The notes: generated by a model from the sequence alone, not told the origin. Positions 8,455 through 17,711 are shown, counted from the stretch's first letter. The stretch is 64,000 nucleotides of DNA from Acetobacteraceae bacterium (GCA_947455205.1 CANGNF010000025.1:1-64000), one strand, 5' to 3'. Numbers and translations: made by a program.

Positions 8455-9213
8455 TCATTGATCCACTGAGTTGTCCACAGCCTTGCGCACGGGGTCGCGG
8501 GTTGCGCGCAGGCGCTCGGTCTCCGCCTCGATGGCCGCTTCCAGCGCCGGCAGCAGCTGGTCGCGCGGCAGCGTGGGCGGCAACGGCGGCAGCAGCGCCA
8601 CGGTGATGACGCCGGGCGGCTTGCGGAGGCCATGGCGCGGCCAGTGGTGCCCGCTGTCGGTGGCGACGGGGATGACCGGCACGCGCATGATGCCGGCCAG
8701 GCCGATGACCCCGGGCTGGTAAGCCACGCGCTGGCCCGGCAGGGTGCGGGTGCCCTCGGGGAAGATCACCACCTGGCGGCCCTCGGCGGCGGCGGCCTTG
8801 GCCTCGGCCAGCATCTGCCGCATGGCCTTGCCGCCGGCCTGGCGGTCCACCGCGATCATCTTGGTCCGGCGCGCCAGCAGGCCCCATAGCGGCACCTTCA
8901 GCAATTCCTGCTTCAGCACGTAGCTGGCGTCCGGCAGCAGGTGCAGCCAGACGATGGTGTCGAAGGCGGATTGGTGCTTGGCGGCGACCAGCGCCGGGCC
9001 GGAGGTGGGCAGGTATTCCCGCCCGGTCACCCGCAGGCGGATGCCGCAGCACAGCCGCAGCAGCACCAGCACCGACCAGGCGAAGAACCGCAGCAAGGGC
9101 AGCATGGTCCGGCGCGGCAGCACCAGCACCGGCAGGGTCAGCAGCAGCATCAGCGAGACTGTCCAGATGAAGAACAGCAGGCTGAACAGAAGGGAGCGCA
9201 GCATCACCAGCAT
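8455..9213 (-). CDS. plsC: 1-acyl-sn-glycerol-3-phosphate acyltransferase
   Basis: This membrane enzyme adds the second acyl chain to lysophosphatidic acid in phospholipid synthesis. The 252-residue product has two hydrophobic N-terminal helices (about 5-32 and 38-58). The acyltransferase motifs follow: H80-QSAF-D85 as the HX4D catalytic pair and FPEGTR at 151-156 for glycerophosphate binding, plus a PVIPVATDSG block. The start overlaps the stop of the upstream YdcF-like gene (TGATG), so translation is probably coupled. It is the last gene of the reverse-strand ftsE-ftsX-ydcF-plsC run. Confidence 0.93.
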   Translation of the reverse strand: MLVMLRSLLFSLLFFIWTVSLMLLLTLPVLVLPRRTMLPLLRFFAWSVLVLLRLCCGIRLRVTGREYLPTSGPALVAAKHQSAFDTIVWLHLLPDASYVLKQELLKVPLWGLLARRTKMIAVDRQAGGKAMRQMLAEAKAAAAEGRQVVIFPEGTRTLPGQRVAYQPGVIGLAGIMRVPVIPVATDSGHHWPRHGLRKPPGVITVALLPPLPPTLPRDQLLPALEAAIEAETERLRATRDPVRKAVDNSVDQ

Positions 9214-9824
9214 CAGGCGGGTCCCGGCATCGGGGTGGGCGTCATGGGGTCCAGCAGGGCGGGCAGCCCGCTCCAGGCCAGCAGCAGCTTCATGTATTCG
9301 CCCAGCAGCAGCGACCAGGTGCGCAGCTCCGCCAGGGCGCCGGCCTGGCGCAGCCGCGCCGGCACCACCGGCCAGGCCACCAGCTCCACGCCGGGCAGGG
9401 CGCGGCGCAGTTCCAGCATGGCGCGCGGCATGTGGTAGCCGGCGGTGACCACGCGGATGCTGCGCAGCTTGTAGGTCCGGGCCCATTCGGCCACCTCGGC
9501 GGCGTTGCCGCGGGTGGTGGTGGCGGTGCGGCCCAGCTCCACCCGCTGCGCCAGAGGCCCAAGCTCCGACCCGGTGGGCAGGTCTTCCAGCATGGTGTCG
9601 CGGTGGACGCCGGAGATCAGCATCCATTGGCCCTGGTCCTCGCGCAGCAGGCGCAGGCCGGTGGCCACCCGCTCACCGCCGCCGGTCAGCACGGCGATGC
9701 CGTCGGTGCGGCGGCCCGCGGCCTCCGGCGCCGCGGCGCCGGCGCGCAGGAAGCCGAGGAAGCCAAGCCCCAGCGCCAGGGCCAGCAGGCAACCGAGCAG
9801 CAGCAGGGAGCGCAGCGGTCGCAT
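9213..9824 (-). CDS. YdcF/SanA-like DUF218 protein
   Basis: The 203-residue protein has one N-terminal membrane helix (about 6-27), then a DUF218 domain. Characteristic segments are DGIAVLTGGGERV near 41-53, LISGVHRDT, the GRTATTTRGNAAEVAEWAR helix, and VVTAGYHMPRAMLEL near 125-140. Members such as SanA and ElyC act at the envelope in lipid-carrier recycling or barrier function, while YdcF binds S-adenosylmethionine; which applies here is unknown. It overlaps plsC by one base and follows ftsX by about 50 bp, an arrangement common in alphaproteobacteria. Confidence 0.87.
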   Translation of the reverse strand: MRPLRSLLLLGCLLALALGLGFLGFLRAGAAAPEAAGRRTDGIAVLTGGGERVATGLRLLREDQGQWMLISGVHRDTMLEDLPTGSELGPLAQRVELGRTATTTRGNAAEVAEWARTYKLRSIRVVTAGYHMPRAMLELRRALPGVELVAWPVVPARLRQAGALAELRTWSLLLGEYMKLLLAWSGLPALLDPMTPTPMPGPA

Positions 9825-9872
9825 CGCGGGCTCAGCCGCCGTGGCCCGGGCGGGGGGAAGGCGCGGGGAGCA

Positions 9873-10799
9873 TCACGGCAAGCGCTTCAGCCAACCCCGC
9901 ACGGTCAGCTGGGCGGTGGCCCAGCCCAGGGCGGCGACGGCGACGGGCAACGCCAGCAGGAAGGGCCAGGGCAGGCCGCGCCAGGGCAGCTCCGCCAGGC
10001 GGCTGACCGGCATGCGGCCCATCAGGGAGCCAGCCAGGCCGCTGAAGGCCAGCAGCGTGGGCAGCGCCAGCGCCAGCCCGGCCAGGGCGCCCAGCACGCA
10101 CAGCAGCGCGACGCGGCCGGCGAAGCGGTGGGCGATCTCGCCATCCGTGGCGCCCAGGTCGTGCAGGATGGCGATGACATCCTGCCGGGCCGAGAGCCCG
10201 GCGCGGATGCCGACGGTGACGACGGCGACGGCCAGCAGCAGCACCAGCAGCACCGCGACCAGGGCGGTCTGCTGCACCTTGGTGGCCAGCGCGACCATGC
10301 GGGCCACCCAGACGCCCTGGGTTTCCACCGCGGCGCCCGGCACCACCGAGATGATGCGCAGCGCCAGCGCCTCCGGGTTGTCGGGCAGCGGGTCGAAGCG
10401 GAGTTCCAGGATGGCGGGCAGCGGCAGCGCCGGGATCTCCCCCAGCCAGGGCCGCAGCAGCGCGGCCATGCGGGCCTGGTCCATCGGGCGGGCATCCACC
10501 AGGTCGGGCAGTTCCCGCAGCGCCGCCAGGGCGCGGGCGACGCGGGCCTGGTCCATGTCCGGCAACTGCACGGTGACGGCGGCGGCGGCGCCTTCCTGCC
10601 AGCGCAGCGCCAGGGCGCGGGCGCCGAAGGCCCCGCCCAGCGCCAGCGTGGCCAGCAGCGTCATGGCCAGGGCCACCGCCGGCAGCAGCACGCCGGGCAG
10701 CGCCTGGCGCAGGCCCAGCGGGTCCCGCCCGCGGCCACGGCGCAGTACCGGGCGGCGGCTGGCCCAGCGCGAGACGGTGAACTTGCCGGTCTCCGACAT
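9873..10799 (-). CDS. ftsX: Cell division protein FtsX (ABC transporter-like permease)
   Basis: FtsX pairs with the ATPase FtsE at the divisome and controls periplasmic peptidoglycan hydrolases. The 308-residue protein shows the expected layout: a cytoplasmic basic N-terminus, a first helix (PGVLLPAVALAMTLLATLALGG), a periplasmic domain of about 110 residues, then three clustered C-terminal helices and a short basic tail. The segment with DVIAILHDLGATDGEIAHRF corresponds to the coupling region typical of FtsX. It starts 3 bp after the ftsE stop, so they form one transcription unit. Confidence 0.92.
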   Translation of the reverse strand: MSETGKFTVSRWASRRPVLRRGRGRDPLGLRQALPGVLLPAVALAMTLLATLALGGAFGARALALRWQEGAAAAVTVQLPDMDQARVARALAALRELPDLVDARPMDQARMAALLRPWLGEIPALPLPAILELRFDPLPDNPEALALRIISVVPGAAVETQGVWVARMVALATKVQQTALVAVLLVLLLAVAVVTVGIRAGLSARQDVIAILHDLGATDGEIAHRFAGRVALLCVLGALAGLALALPTLLAFSGLAGSLMGRMPVSRLAELPWRGLPWPFLLALPVAVAALGWATAQLTVRGWLKRLP

Positions 10800-10802
10800 G
10801 GC

Positions 10803-11483
10803 CTAGCGCTCCAGCCGGCCGTCGGCCAGGCGCAGGGCCGGACCGGGATAGGCGCTGACCAGGCTGTCGCTGTGGGTCGCCACCACCACGGTGGTGCCCA
10901 TGCGGTGCATTTCCTGCAGCAGGGAAAGCACCCGGCGGGACTGCACCGCGTCCAGGTTGCCGGTGGGTTCGTCCGCCAGCAGCAGGGCGGGGCGCATGAC
11001 CACGGCGCGGGCGATGGCGATGCGCTGCTGCTCGCCGCCCGAGAGTTCCGGCGGCAGCGACTCGGCCTTGGGCTCCAGCCCGACCCAGCGCAGCATTTCC
11101 GTCACGTCGGCGCGCAGCGCCAGTTCCGCCCGGCCGGCGATGCGCAAGGGGAGGGCGATGTTGTCGAAGGCCGAGAGGTGCGGCAGCAGGCGGAAATCCT
11201 GGAACACCACGCCGATGCGGCGGCGCAGCGCCGGCAACTCGCTGCGGCGGGCGCGGCTGGTGACCACGCCCAGCACCTCCACCTCGCCCCGCGTCGGCCG
11301 TTGGGCCAGCTGCATCAGCCGCAGCAGCGACGACTTGCCGGCGCCGGACGGGCCGGTGAGCCAATGGAAGCTGCCGGCGGGCAGATGGAAATCGAGGTTG
11401 GACAGCACGTCCTGCCCCACGCCCGGGTCGCTGGACCCGGCCGGGGGCGCATAGCGCAGGCCAACGGAGGTGAATCGCACCAT
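10803..11483 (-). CDS. ftsE: Cell division ATP-binding protein FtsE
   Basis: This ABC-type ATPase energises FtsX. In the 226-residue product, Walker A is GPSGAGKS at 44-51, the signature [14 protein letters not shown] lies before the Walker B segment [13 protein letters not shown], and an ATHSD switch histidine follows. FtsE-typical features include [16 protein letters not shown] after Walker A. ATG 11483 ([11 protein letters not shown]) was chosen because an upstream in-frame start would add 12 residues not expected in the family. An insertion of about ten residues ([10 protein letters not shown]) sits in the first beta turn. It is divergent from the zinc-ribbon gene. Confidence 0.94.
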   Translation of the reverse strand: MVRFTSVGLRYAPPAGSSDPGVGQDVLSNLDFHLPAGSFHWLTGPSGAGKSSLLRLMQLAQRPTRGEVEVLGVVTSRARRSELPALRRRIGVVFQDFRLLPHLSAFDNIALPLRIAGRAELALRADVTEMLRWVGLEPKAESLPPELSGGEQQRIAIARAVVMRPALLLADEPTGNLDAVQSRRVLSLLQEMHRMGTTVVVATHSDSLVSAYPGPALRLADGRLER

Positions 11484-11626
11484 CCGGCCGACATACAAGC
11501 CGGCAGCGCCGGGCGCCATGGGGGATCGCCGGCCGAAGCCGGGCGAAGCGGTGATGGTCGGCGAAGCGCCTTGCCCGCCCCGGCGGATCGACCGGCGTTG
11601 CGCGGCCGGCGGGCAGTGCTGAGCGG

Positions 11627-11638
11627 GCGGTTAACCGC
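11627..11638. promoter_or_regulatory. Perfect 12-bp palindrome in the ftsE / zinc-ribbon divergent gap
   Basis: The sequence GCGGTTAACCGC is its own reverse complement. It lies 144 bp before ftsE and 51 bp before the zinc-ribbon gene, within the only space available for both promoters. It could be a regulator site; no regulator is named by the sequence. Confidence 0.35.
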
Positions 11639-11688
11639 GACAAGCCGAAGCTTGCGGCCGGGCGACGGCGTGCGCATCTTCGCCGCCC

Positions 11689-12081
11689 ATGCGCGTTTCC
11701 TGCCCCGCCTGCGATACGACCTACGACGTTCCCGACCGCCTGATCGGCGCTGGCCGGCGGCTGCGCTGCGCCCGCTGCGACCATGACTGGATGGTGCGAC
11801 CCCCACCGGGCACCGAGCCGGCGCCGCAGGCCGAGCCGGCTGTCGGGACCGAGTCGCCCACCGGGTTGGCGGCCGGGGCTGCCGAGGCGGCACCGCTGCC
11901 GGCACCGCCGTCCCGCCCGAAGCGAGCCAGCCGGGCGCCGGCCGGCGTGCTGGGGCTGTGGCTGGCCTGGGTCGCCTCGGTGGGCGCGGTGGGGCTGGCG
12001 GTGGCGGGGCTGTGGCTGTTCCGCGTTGAGCTGTCGCTGGCCTGGCCGCCGATCCAGCGGCTGTACGCGCTGCTGGGGTAG
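11689..12081 (+). CDS. MJ0042-type zinc-ribbon membrane protein
   Basis: The 130-residue protein begins with a compact zinc ribbon: CPAC at 5-8 and CARC at 27-30, with the TYDVP...GRRLRCARC pattern of the MJ0042 family. A Pro/Ala-rich linker (about 36-82) follows, then a single membrane helix (about 85-110, VLGLWLAWVASVGAVGLAVAG) and a short tail. Proteins of this kind are found beside ftsEX in many alphaproteobacteria, opposite the ftsE promoter as here. A link to cell division or envelope regulation is suggested by position only. Confidence 0.82.
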   Translation: MRVSCPACDTTYDVPDRLIGAGRRLRCARCDHDWMVRPPPGTEPAPQAEPAVGTESPTGLAAGAAEAAPLPAPPSRPKRASRAPAGVLGLWLAWVASVGAVGLAVAGLWLFRVELSLAWPPIQRLYALLG

Positions 12082-12218
12082 CGGCGGGGCGCCTGGTGAT
12101 GCGGGCGGGTGCTGGGGCACCCAGGGGTATGCCCGGTGACGAGGCGCGGTTACCGCCGCACTTGATGCTTGCGACCTGAGGCGCCGGGGCAAGCCCGGCG
12201 GCCACGGGTAGCGGCCCG

Positions 12219-14825
12219 TCAGAACCGCTTCAGCAGCCGGTCGATGTAGTCCAGCTCATCCGCCGGGCGCTGCTTCTCGGCCTCGCGCCGGCGCAGTTCC
12301 TCCTGGATGCGGCGGGTGCGGAGCAGCTCGGCCTCGTCCGGCACGCGGGTGTCGGCGCCGTTGTCGGCGGTGCCGTTGACGTCGCGCGTGCGGCGGCCCA
12401 GCGGGTCGCGGCCCTCGCCCTGCTGTTGCGCGCTGTCCTGGCCCTCGCCGCCGCCGGGCTGGTCGCCGGCCATGTCCTCGCCCTCGCCGTCTTCCTCGCC
12501 GGGTTGGCTCTGGCCGAACTGGCGCTGCATCTGCTGCGCCATCTGCCGGCCGCCTTCCTGCAGGGCGCGCAGCGCGCGTTGCTGGGCGTCGCGGGCGTCG
12601 CGGCCTTCACCCAGGGCTTCCTGCGCGTCGCGCATCGCCTGGTCGGCGCGGCCCAGGGCTTCCGGCACCTGGCCGGTCAGGTCGCCGAATTGCTGCATCA
12701 ACTCGCCCAACGCCCGGCGCAGGGCGCGTTGGCGGCGGCCATCCTGGGTGCGGTCCTGCTGGGCCTGCGGGTCGGCCGGTTGCTCGGCGCCCGGGGTGGC
12801 ACCCTGGCCGGGTTGCGGCGGCTCCTGCGGCCAGCGCTGGCCCTGCAGCTGGCGCTGGCGTTCGCGCTGCTGCTGGCGGCGCTGCTCGGCGCGGGCGCGG
12901 TCCTCGCCCTCGGCGCGCTGGTGGCTGCGGTCCAGCATCTGCGATTCGCGCTGCACCATGTCCTGCACCACGCCCATCTGCTGCTGGCCGCGCTCCCGGC
13001 GCTGCTGGCGCTCGGCCTGGTTCTGCTGCGGCTGACGGCCTTCCTGCAGGGCCTTCAGCATCTCCTCCAGCTCGGCCAGTTCCTTCTTGGCATCCTCGGT
13101 GCGGCCTTCCCGCGCGGCGCGTTCCATGCGCTGGGTGCGGCGGTCGATCTGGCGCTGGTCCATCATCCGCTGCTGCGGGTCGTAGGGCAGCGCCTCCGCG
13201 TTCTCGCGCTGCAGGCGCTCGGCCAGGGCTTCCAAATGCTGGCGGATCGCCTCGCGCAGTTCCTGGATGCGGCGCTGCACTTCCTCCCGCGCCTGGGCGT
13301 CCTGCGGGTTGCGCTCTGCCTCGGCCAGGGCCTGCTTCAGGGCTTCCTCGGCCTGGGCCAGGTTGCGCTGGGTGCGGGCGTCGCGGCCTTCCTCCAGCGC
13401 CACGGCGGTGTCCCACAGCAGGGCCTGCACCTCCTCCACCGCCGCCGGCCGGCGGTCGAAGCCGAGGCGCGCGCGGGAGGCGCGGATGGCCAGGTAGGTG
13501 GTGGTGTCGTGCTCGAAGGCCTCCGGCTGGCTGGCCACCGCGTCCAGCGCCTGGCGGGCCGGGCGGCGGGCGGCGGGGTCCAGCGACAGCGCGCGGCGGA
13601 TGGTGATCAGCTGCTTGGCGACGGGGTGGTTGAAGCTGCGCTCCGGCAGGGTCAGCTCGGCCGGGGCGGAGACGCCCTGCTGGCCCGCGCCATCCTTGGC
13701 GACCAGTTGCAGCACCACCTCCAGCCCCGCCCAGGGGTGGGCCGAGAGGTCGGGCTGCGCCGCGCCGCGGGCCTGCTTCGGCCGGCCGCCGGGCAGCGAG
13801 AGGTCCAGCGTCAGCGGCGGCGCATCGGGCCGCGCCTTCAGCCGCAGTTCGACCTGGGCGGAGGCCAGGCCCCAGTCATCCTCGGCGCGCCAGGGCAGGC
13901 GCAGGCCCAGCCCGCGCTGGCCACGGCCGGGCGCCTCGGTGAACTCGGCGGTGGGCGGTGCGTCCGGCTGGGTGGTGAGGGTCCAGCGCGCCAGCGGCTG
14001 GCCGTCGCGGCGCACCGCCAGGGTGGTGTCGGCTTCCAGCGTGGCTTCGGCCGAGAAGCTGCCGGCATCCAGCCGCTGGAACGGGCTGGCGGCCTCGCCC
14101 AGCAGCAGGTCGGGCACCGCCGCGCCGCCGCCGGACAGCGCCAGTTGCAGCTTGCTGCCGACCGGCACGCGGGCGGCACCGCCGGCGGGGTCCAGGAAGA
14201 TCGGCGCCGCGCCGGTATAGGCGGGGGGCGTCACCCAGGCCTCGATCCGCAGCGCCGGGGCCGGGGCGCCGGTGCCGAAGCTGGGGATGAGGGCGCGGCG
14301 CAGGCGGGCGGTGGTGTCGCTGCCGCTGATGGTGAAGGCGGCGACCAGGCCCAGCACCAGCACGGCGCGGAAGGCGCGGGGGTCGCGGGCGGGCAGGCCG
14401 GGCGAGGGCGGGTTCAGCCGCAGCCTGGCCAGCGCGGCGGCGGCGCGGCGCTGATGCACCTGCCACAGCGCCAGCGCCATCGGGTCGGTGCCGCTGGGCT
14501 GGTCGGCCAGGGCTTCCAGCGGGCGGTGGCGCAGGCCGGAATCGGCTTCCAGCCGGCGATCGGCCGCCGCCGCATCCGGCCAGCGCAGGCCGCGCGCCTG
14601 GCGCCAGCCGACCCAGCCGAACAGGCCCAGCCAGCCGGCCAGCAGCGCCAGGTGCAGCCAGGCCGGCAGCGTCGCCGGCAGGTCCAGCAGCGCCAGGATC
14701 AGCCCGCCACCGAGTACGGCCAGCAGCGGGAACAGCCGCGGCCACAGCACTTCCCACCCCAGCGCCAGCCGGGCGAGCAGGCGGCGCAGCGGCAGGTTCG
14801 GGGTCAGGGGGTGGCCTCCAGCCAC
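12219..14825 (-). CDS. TIGR02302 / DUF4175 family membrane protein
   Basis: The product of 868 residues has two N-terminal membrane helices within about 30-75 and a third near 150-168 (FRAVLVLGLVAAFTIS). A periplasmic beta-rich part follows, with the family segment IEAWVTPPAYTGAAPIFL. The C-terminal half is a very long charged region dense in Gln, Arg and Glu (about 460-740), predicted coiled coil, with an acidic Gly-rich stretch before the last helix. This is the layout of TIGR02302 proteins, which have no proven function and are widely found next to lysA in alphaproteobacteria. Its first 22 bp overlap the end of lysA, so the two are co-transcribed. Confidence 0.87.
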   Translation of the reverse strand: MAGGHPLTPNLPLRRLLARLALGWEVLWPRLFPLLAVLGGGLILALLDLPATLPAWLHLALLAGWLGLFGWVGWRQARGLRWPDAAAADRRLEADSGLRHRPLEALADQPSGTDPMALALWQVHQRRAAAALARLRLNPPSPGLPARDPRAFRAVLVLGLVAAFTISGSDTTARLRRALIPSFGTGAPAPALRIEAWVTPPAYTGAAPIFLDPAGGAARVPVGSKLQLALSGGGAAVPDLLLGEAASPFQRLDAGSFSAEATLEADTTLAVRRDGQPLARWTLTTQPDAPPTAEFTEAPGRGQRGLGLRLPWRAEDDWGLASAQVELRLKARPDAPPLTLDLSLPGGRPKQARGAAQPDLSAHPWAGLEVVLQLVAKDGAGQQGVSAPAELTLPERSFNHPVAKQLITIRRALSLDPAARRPARQALDAVASQPEAFEHDTTTYLAIRASRARLGFDRRPAAVEEVQALLWDTAVALEEGRDARTQRNLAQAEEALKQALAEAERNPQDAQAREEVQRRIQELREAIRQHLEALAERLQRENAEALPYDPQQRMMDQRQIDRRTQRMERAAREGRTEDAKKELAELEEMLKALQEGRQPQQNQAERQQRRERGQQQMGVVQDMVQRESQMLDRSHQRAEGEDRARAEQRRQQQRERQRQLQGQRWPQEPPQPGQGATPGAEQPADPQAQQDRTQDGRRQRALRRALGELMQQFGDLTGQVPEALGRADQAMRDAQEALGEGRDARDAQQRALRALQEGGRQMAQQMQRQFGQSQPGEEDGEGEDMAGDQPGGGEGQDSAQQQGEGRDPLGRRTRDVNGTADNGADTRVPDEAELLRTRRIQEELRRREAEKQRPADELDYIDRLLKRF

Positions 14826-16153
14826 GCGGGCAGGCGGCCGGTGGCCAGCATGGCGTCGTAGCTCTGCCGGTCGCGCACCACGGCGAAGCGGTCGCCCTCG
14901 ACCATCACCTCGGCGGCCAGCGGGCGCAGGTTGTAGGTCGAGGACATCACCGCGCCATAGGCCCCCGCATCCAGGAAGGCGACGAGTTCGCCGGGTTCAA
15001 GCGCAGGCAACGCGCGGCCACGGGCAAAGGTGTCGCCGGTTTCGCAGACCGGGCCGACCACATCGGCGGGGGTGGCCTCGGCGGCGAAGGCGCGGGGCGA
15101 GACCGGCAGGATGCCGTGCCAGGCGTCGTACATCGCGGGGCGGACCAGGTCGTTCATCGCGGCATCCGTGACCAGGAAGCGCCGGCTGGCGCCCTGCTTC
15201 TGGATGACGACGCTAGCAAGCAGCACGCCAGCCGGGCCGACCAGCCAGCGGCCGGGTTCCAGCATCACCGGCAGGCCGAGCCCGCCCAGCGTGGCCTTGA
15301 TGGCACCGGCGAGGGCTTCCGGGCTGGGCGCGGGCTCATCCCGGTAGGGAATGCCGAGGCCGCCGCCGCAGTCGATGCGTTCGATCGGCAGGCCGTGGGC
15401 GCGGATGCCGTGGACCAGCTCGGCCAGCCGGGCATAGGCGGCGCGGTAGGCGGCCATGCCATTGGTGATCTGGCTGCCGATATGGGTGGCGATGCCGACC
15501 GGCCGGATGCCCGGCAGCGTGGCCATGTGGGCGTAGAGGGCGAGGGCGTCGTCGAAGGCGACGCCGAACTTGTTGTCGCTTTTGCCGGTGGTGATCTTGG
15601 CGTGGGTGCCGGCATCCACGTCCGGATTGACGCGGATGGCGACCCGGGCGGTGCGGCCGAGGCTGGCGGCCAGCGCGGAGATCATCGCGATCTCCTCGGC
15701 GCTTTCGGCGTTGATCTGGTGGATGTCCTCGGCCAGGGCCAGGCGCAGCTCGCGCTCGGACTTGCCGACGCCGGAGAAGACGATGTGCGCCGCGGGGATG
15801 CCGGCCTGGCGGGCCGCGCGGAGTTCGCCTTCGCTGACGATGTCGGCGCCGGCGCCTTCCGCGCCGAGCACGGCCAGCACGGCGCGGTTGGTGTTGGCCT
15901 TCACTGCGTAGTGGATTTCCGCGTTGAGGCCGGCGCCGGACAGCGCGGCGGCCAGCGCCCGGAAGCGGCGGCGCAGTGTGGTGGCGGAATAGACCCAGGT
16001 CGGCGTGCCCACCGCCTCGGCGATGCGGGCGAGGGCCACGCCTTCCAGCAGCAGCCCGTCATGGGCGTGCAGGGTCAGCGCCGGGCGGGCGGCGAGCAGG
16101 TCGGCGAAGGAGGGATCGGCCTCGGCGTACAAGGCGGGGGCGGGAGTGGCCAT
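14804..16153 (-). CDS. lysA: Diaminopimelate decarboxylase
   Basis: LysA makes L-lysine from meso-diaminopimelate using pyridoxal phosphate in the cytosol. The 449-residue product shows the PLP lysine in YAVKANTN (K85), the phosphate-binding IDCGGGLGIPY loop, the substrate motif EPGRWLVGPAG, the interface cysteine in CETGDTFARGR and the C-terminal AGAYGAVMSSTYN stretch. ATG 16153 was preferred to a start 36 bp upstream whose added residues are not family-like. In related genomes lysA usually follows argH and a small lipoprotein gene; here those two lie more than 10 kb away on the other strand, and a Bug-family gene sits directly upstream instead. Confidence 0.95.
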   Translation of the reverse strand: MATPAPALYAEADPSFADLLAARPALTLHAHDGLLLEGVALARIAEAVGTPTWVYSATTLRRRFRALAAALSGAGLNAEIHYAVKANTNRAVLAVLGAEGAGADIVSEGELRAARQAGIPAAHIVFSGVGKSERELRLALAEDIHQINAESAEEIAMISALAASLGRTARVAIRVNPDVDAGTHAKITTGKSDNKFGVAFDDALALYAHMATLPGIRPVGIATHIGSQITNGMAAYRAAYARLAELVHGIRAHGLPIERIDCGGGLGIPYRDEPAPSPEALAGAIKATLGGLGLPVMLEPGRWLVGPAGVLLASVVIQKQGASRRFLVTDAAMNDLVRPAMYDAWHGILPVSPRAFAAEATPADVVGPVCETGDTFARGRALPALEPGELVAFLDAGAYGAVMSSTYNLRPLAAEVMVEGDRFAVVRDRQSYDAMLATGRLPAWLEATP

Positions 16154-16192
16154 GCCCCCATAGTGTGGGCGTGGCCGCGCCCGGGGCAAGGC

Positions 16193-17185
16193 TTAGTCCA
16201 CGCGCGCGCCGCTCGCCCGGATCAGCGGCGCCAGCCGGGCGCGCTGGTCGTCGCGGTACTTGTTGATCTCCTCCTGGCCGGTGAACCAGGCGGTGGCGCC
16301 CTGGTTGAAATAGGCCTGCTTCAGGTCGGTGCTCTCCAGCGCCTGCCGGGTGAAGCGCGACAGCCGTTCCACCATGGCGCGCGGCAGGTTGGCGGGGCCG
16401 GTGATGCAGGTCCAGCTGATGACGTCGAAGCCGGGCAGCGTCTCGCTGATGGCGGGGAAGCTGGGCTCCACCGGGCTGCGCCCCAGGCTGGTGACGGCGA
16501 TGGCGCGGACCTTGCCCTCCCGCGCCAGGGCCAGGCAGCCCGGCATGTTGTCGAACATCATGTGGACGCGGCCGCCCATCAAATCCACCTGCGCCGGCGC
16601 GCTGCCGCGATAGGGAATGTGCTGCATGTCCACCCCGGCCAGGTGCTTGAACATCTCCCCGGCCAGATGCAGCGTGGTGCCGGAGCCGGCGGAGCCGAAG
16701 CTGTACTTGCCGGGGTTGCGCTTCAGCTCGGCGATCACCTCCGCCACCGTGTTGGCCGGGAAGTCCAGGTTCACCGCCAGCAGGTTGGGCAACTGCCACA
16801 AGCCGCTGACCATGGTGAAGTCGCGCTCGGGGTCGAAAGGCAGGCTGCGGTACAGCGTGGGGGCGATGGCATGGCTGGCGATGCCGCCGAGGCCCAGCGT
16901 GTAGCCATCCGGCGGGCTTTTCGCGATGGCATCGGCACCGACATTGCCGCCGGCGCCGCCGCGGTTCTCCACCACGAATTGCTGGCCGGTCAACTCGCTC
17001 ATCTTCTGGCAGTAGATGCGGGACAGCGTGTCGGTCGGGCCGCCGGCCGGGTAGGGGTTGATGTAGCGGACCGGGCGGTTGGGCCAGTCCGAGCCAGGGC
17101 CGGTGCCCGGGCCGTTGCCTTGGGCCTGCGCCAGGCTGGGCAACAGGAATGGCGCGACCAGCGCGGCCCGGCGAGAGAGGAGCAT
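16193..17185 (-). CDS. Bug-family (TctC-like) substrate-binding protein, copy 1
   Basis: Bug proteins are periplasmic two-lobed receptors for small carboxylates and similar solutes. The 330-residue product has a signal peptide (1-21, ending AQA) and the family blocks WPNRPVRYINPYPAGGPTD, FVVENRGGAGGNVGADAIA, DGYTLG and HIPYRGSAPAQ. The last eight residues RASGARVD are shared with copies 3 and 4, showing they are close paralogues. No TctA or TctB membrane subunit is nearby, so it is an orphan receptor. It lies just upstream of lysA on the same strand and is divergent from a cupin gene. Confidence 0.9.
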   Translation of the reverse strand: MLLSRRAALVAPFLLPSLAQAQGNGPGTGPGSDWPNRPVRYINPYPAGGPTDTLSRIYCQKMSELTGQQFVVENRGGAGGNVGADAIAKSPPDGYTLGLGGIASHAIAPTLYRSLPFDPERDFTMVSGLWQLPNLLAVNLDFPANTVAEVIAELKRNPGKYSFGSAGSGTTLHLAGEMFKHLAGVDMQHIPYRGSAPAQVDLMGGRVHMMFDNMPGCLALAREGKVRAIAVTSLGRSPVEPSFPAISETLPGFDVISWTCITGPANLPRAMVERLSRFTRQALESTDLKQAYFNQGATAWFTGQEEINKYRDDQRARLAPLIRASGARVD

Positions 17186-17306
17186 GCTGCGTTTCCCTTG
17201 TGCGTGGCCGGTTCTGCCGCCGGCACGGATAAAGGCTAGCGCGGCTGAGGCACCGGGCGGTAGCCTTGTTGCCACGCCGGGACACAAGGCCAGGAGGAAA
17301 AACCCC

Positions 17307-17711
17307 ATGATCTCTCGTCGCCGCATCTTCAGTGGCTGCGCCCTGTGTGGCGCGCTGGCCATCGCCGGGGGCACCGCCAGCGCGCAGACGCCGCCCGCCG
17401 GCATCCGCCGCGCCGAGGTGCGCCGCCATGATCTGGCCGGCACCAACCACGAGACGATCCAGATGACGCTGGAACTCGATCCCGGCATCGAGGTGGCCTA
17501 CCACACCCATCCGGGCATCGAGGCGAGCTACGTGGTGTCGGGCTCGGTGACGCTGACGGTGCGCGGCCAGGCGCCTGAGGTCATCACCTCGGGCGGCAGC
17601 TTCATGGTGCCGGCAGGGACCGTCCATGCCGCCAAGAACAACAGCGGCGTGTCGAAGATCTTCATCACCTACATCGTGGAGAAGGGGAAACCTCTCGCCA
17701 CGCCGGCCTGA
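17307..17711 (+). CDS. Secreted cupin-domain protein
   Basis: The 134-residue protein begins with a twin-arginine-like leader (SRRRIF at 3-8, cleavage near ASA 24-26). The rest is one cupin barrel. Motif 1 gives H66, H68 and E72 (YHTHPGIEASYVVSG) and motif 2 gives H107 (VPAGTVHAAKN), a complete metal-binding set. Such small secreted cupins have no agreed reaction. A strong AGGAGGA ribosome site precedes ATG 17307. It is followed 92 bp later by the purine permease gene, so it may belong to the same regulon, but this is not shown. Confidence 0.83.
   Translation: MISRRRIFSGCALCGALAIAGGTASAQTPPAGIRRAEVRRHDLAGTNHETIQMTLELDPGIEVAYHTHPGIEASYVVSGSVTLTVRGQAPEVITSGGSFMVPAGTVHAAKNNSGVSKIFITYIVEKGKPLATPA

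Noticed and set aside
8237-8461. A 74-codon forward frame in the chaC-plsC gap
   Set aside because: No ribosome site, no domain, a Pro-rich end that runs into the plsC 3' end; composition suggests non-coding DNA.
9432-11786. A 784-codon forward frame across the YdcF-like gene, ftsX and ftsE
   Set aside because: It covers three well-supported reverse-strand genes with clear motifs and itself translates to Gln/Gly/Arg low complexity.
12426-14861. An 811-codon forward frame opposite the TIGR02302 gene
   Set aside because: The reverse frame has membrane helices and family motifs, whereas the forward frame is a Leu/Ala/Gly-rich shadow without any recognisable feature.
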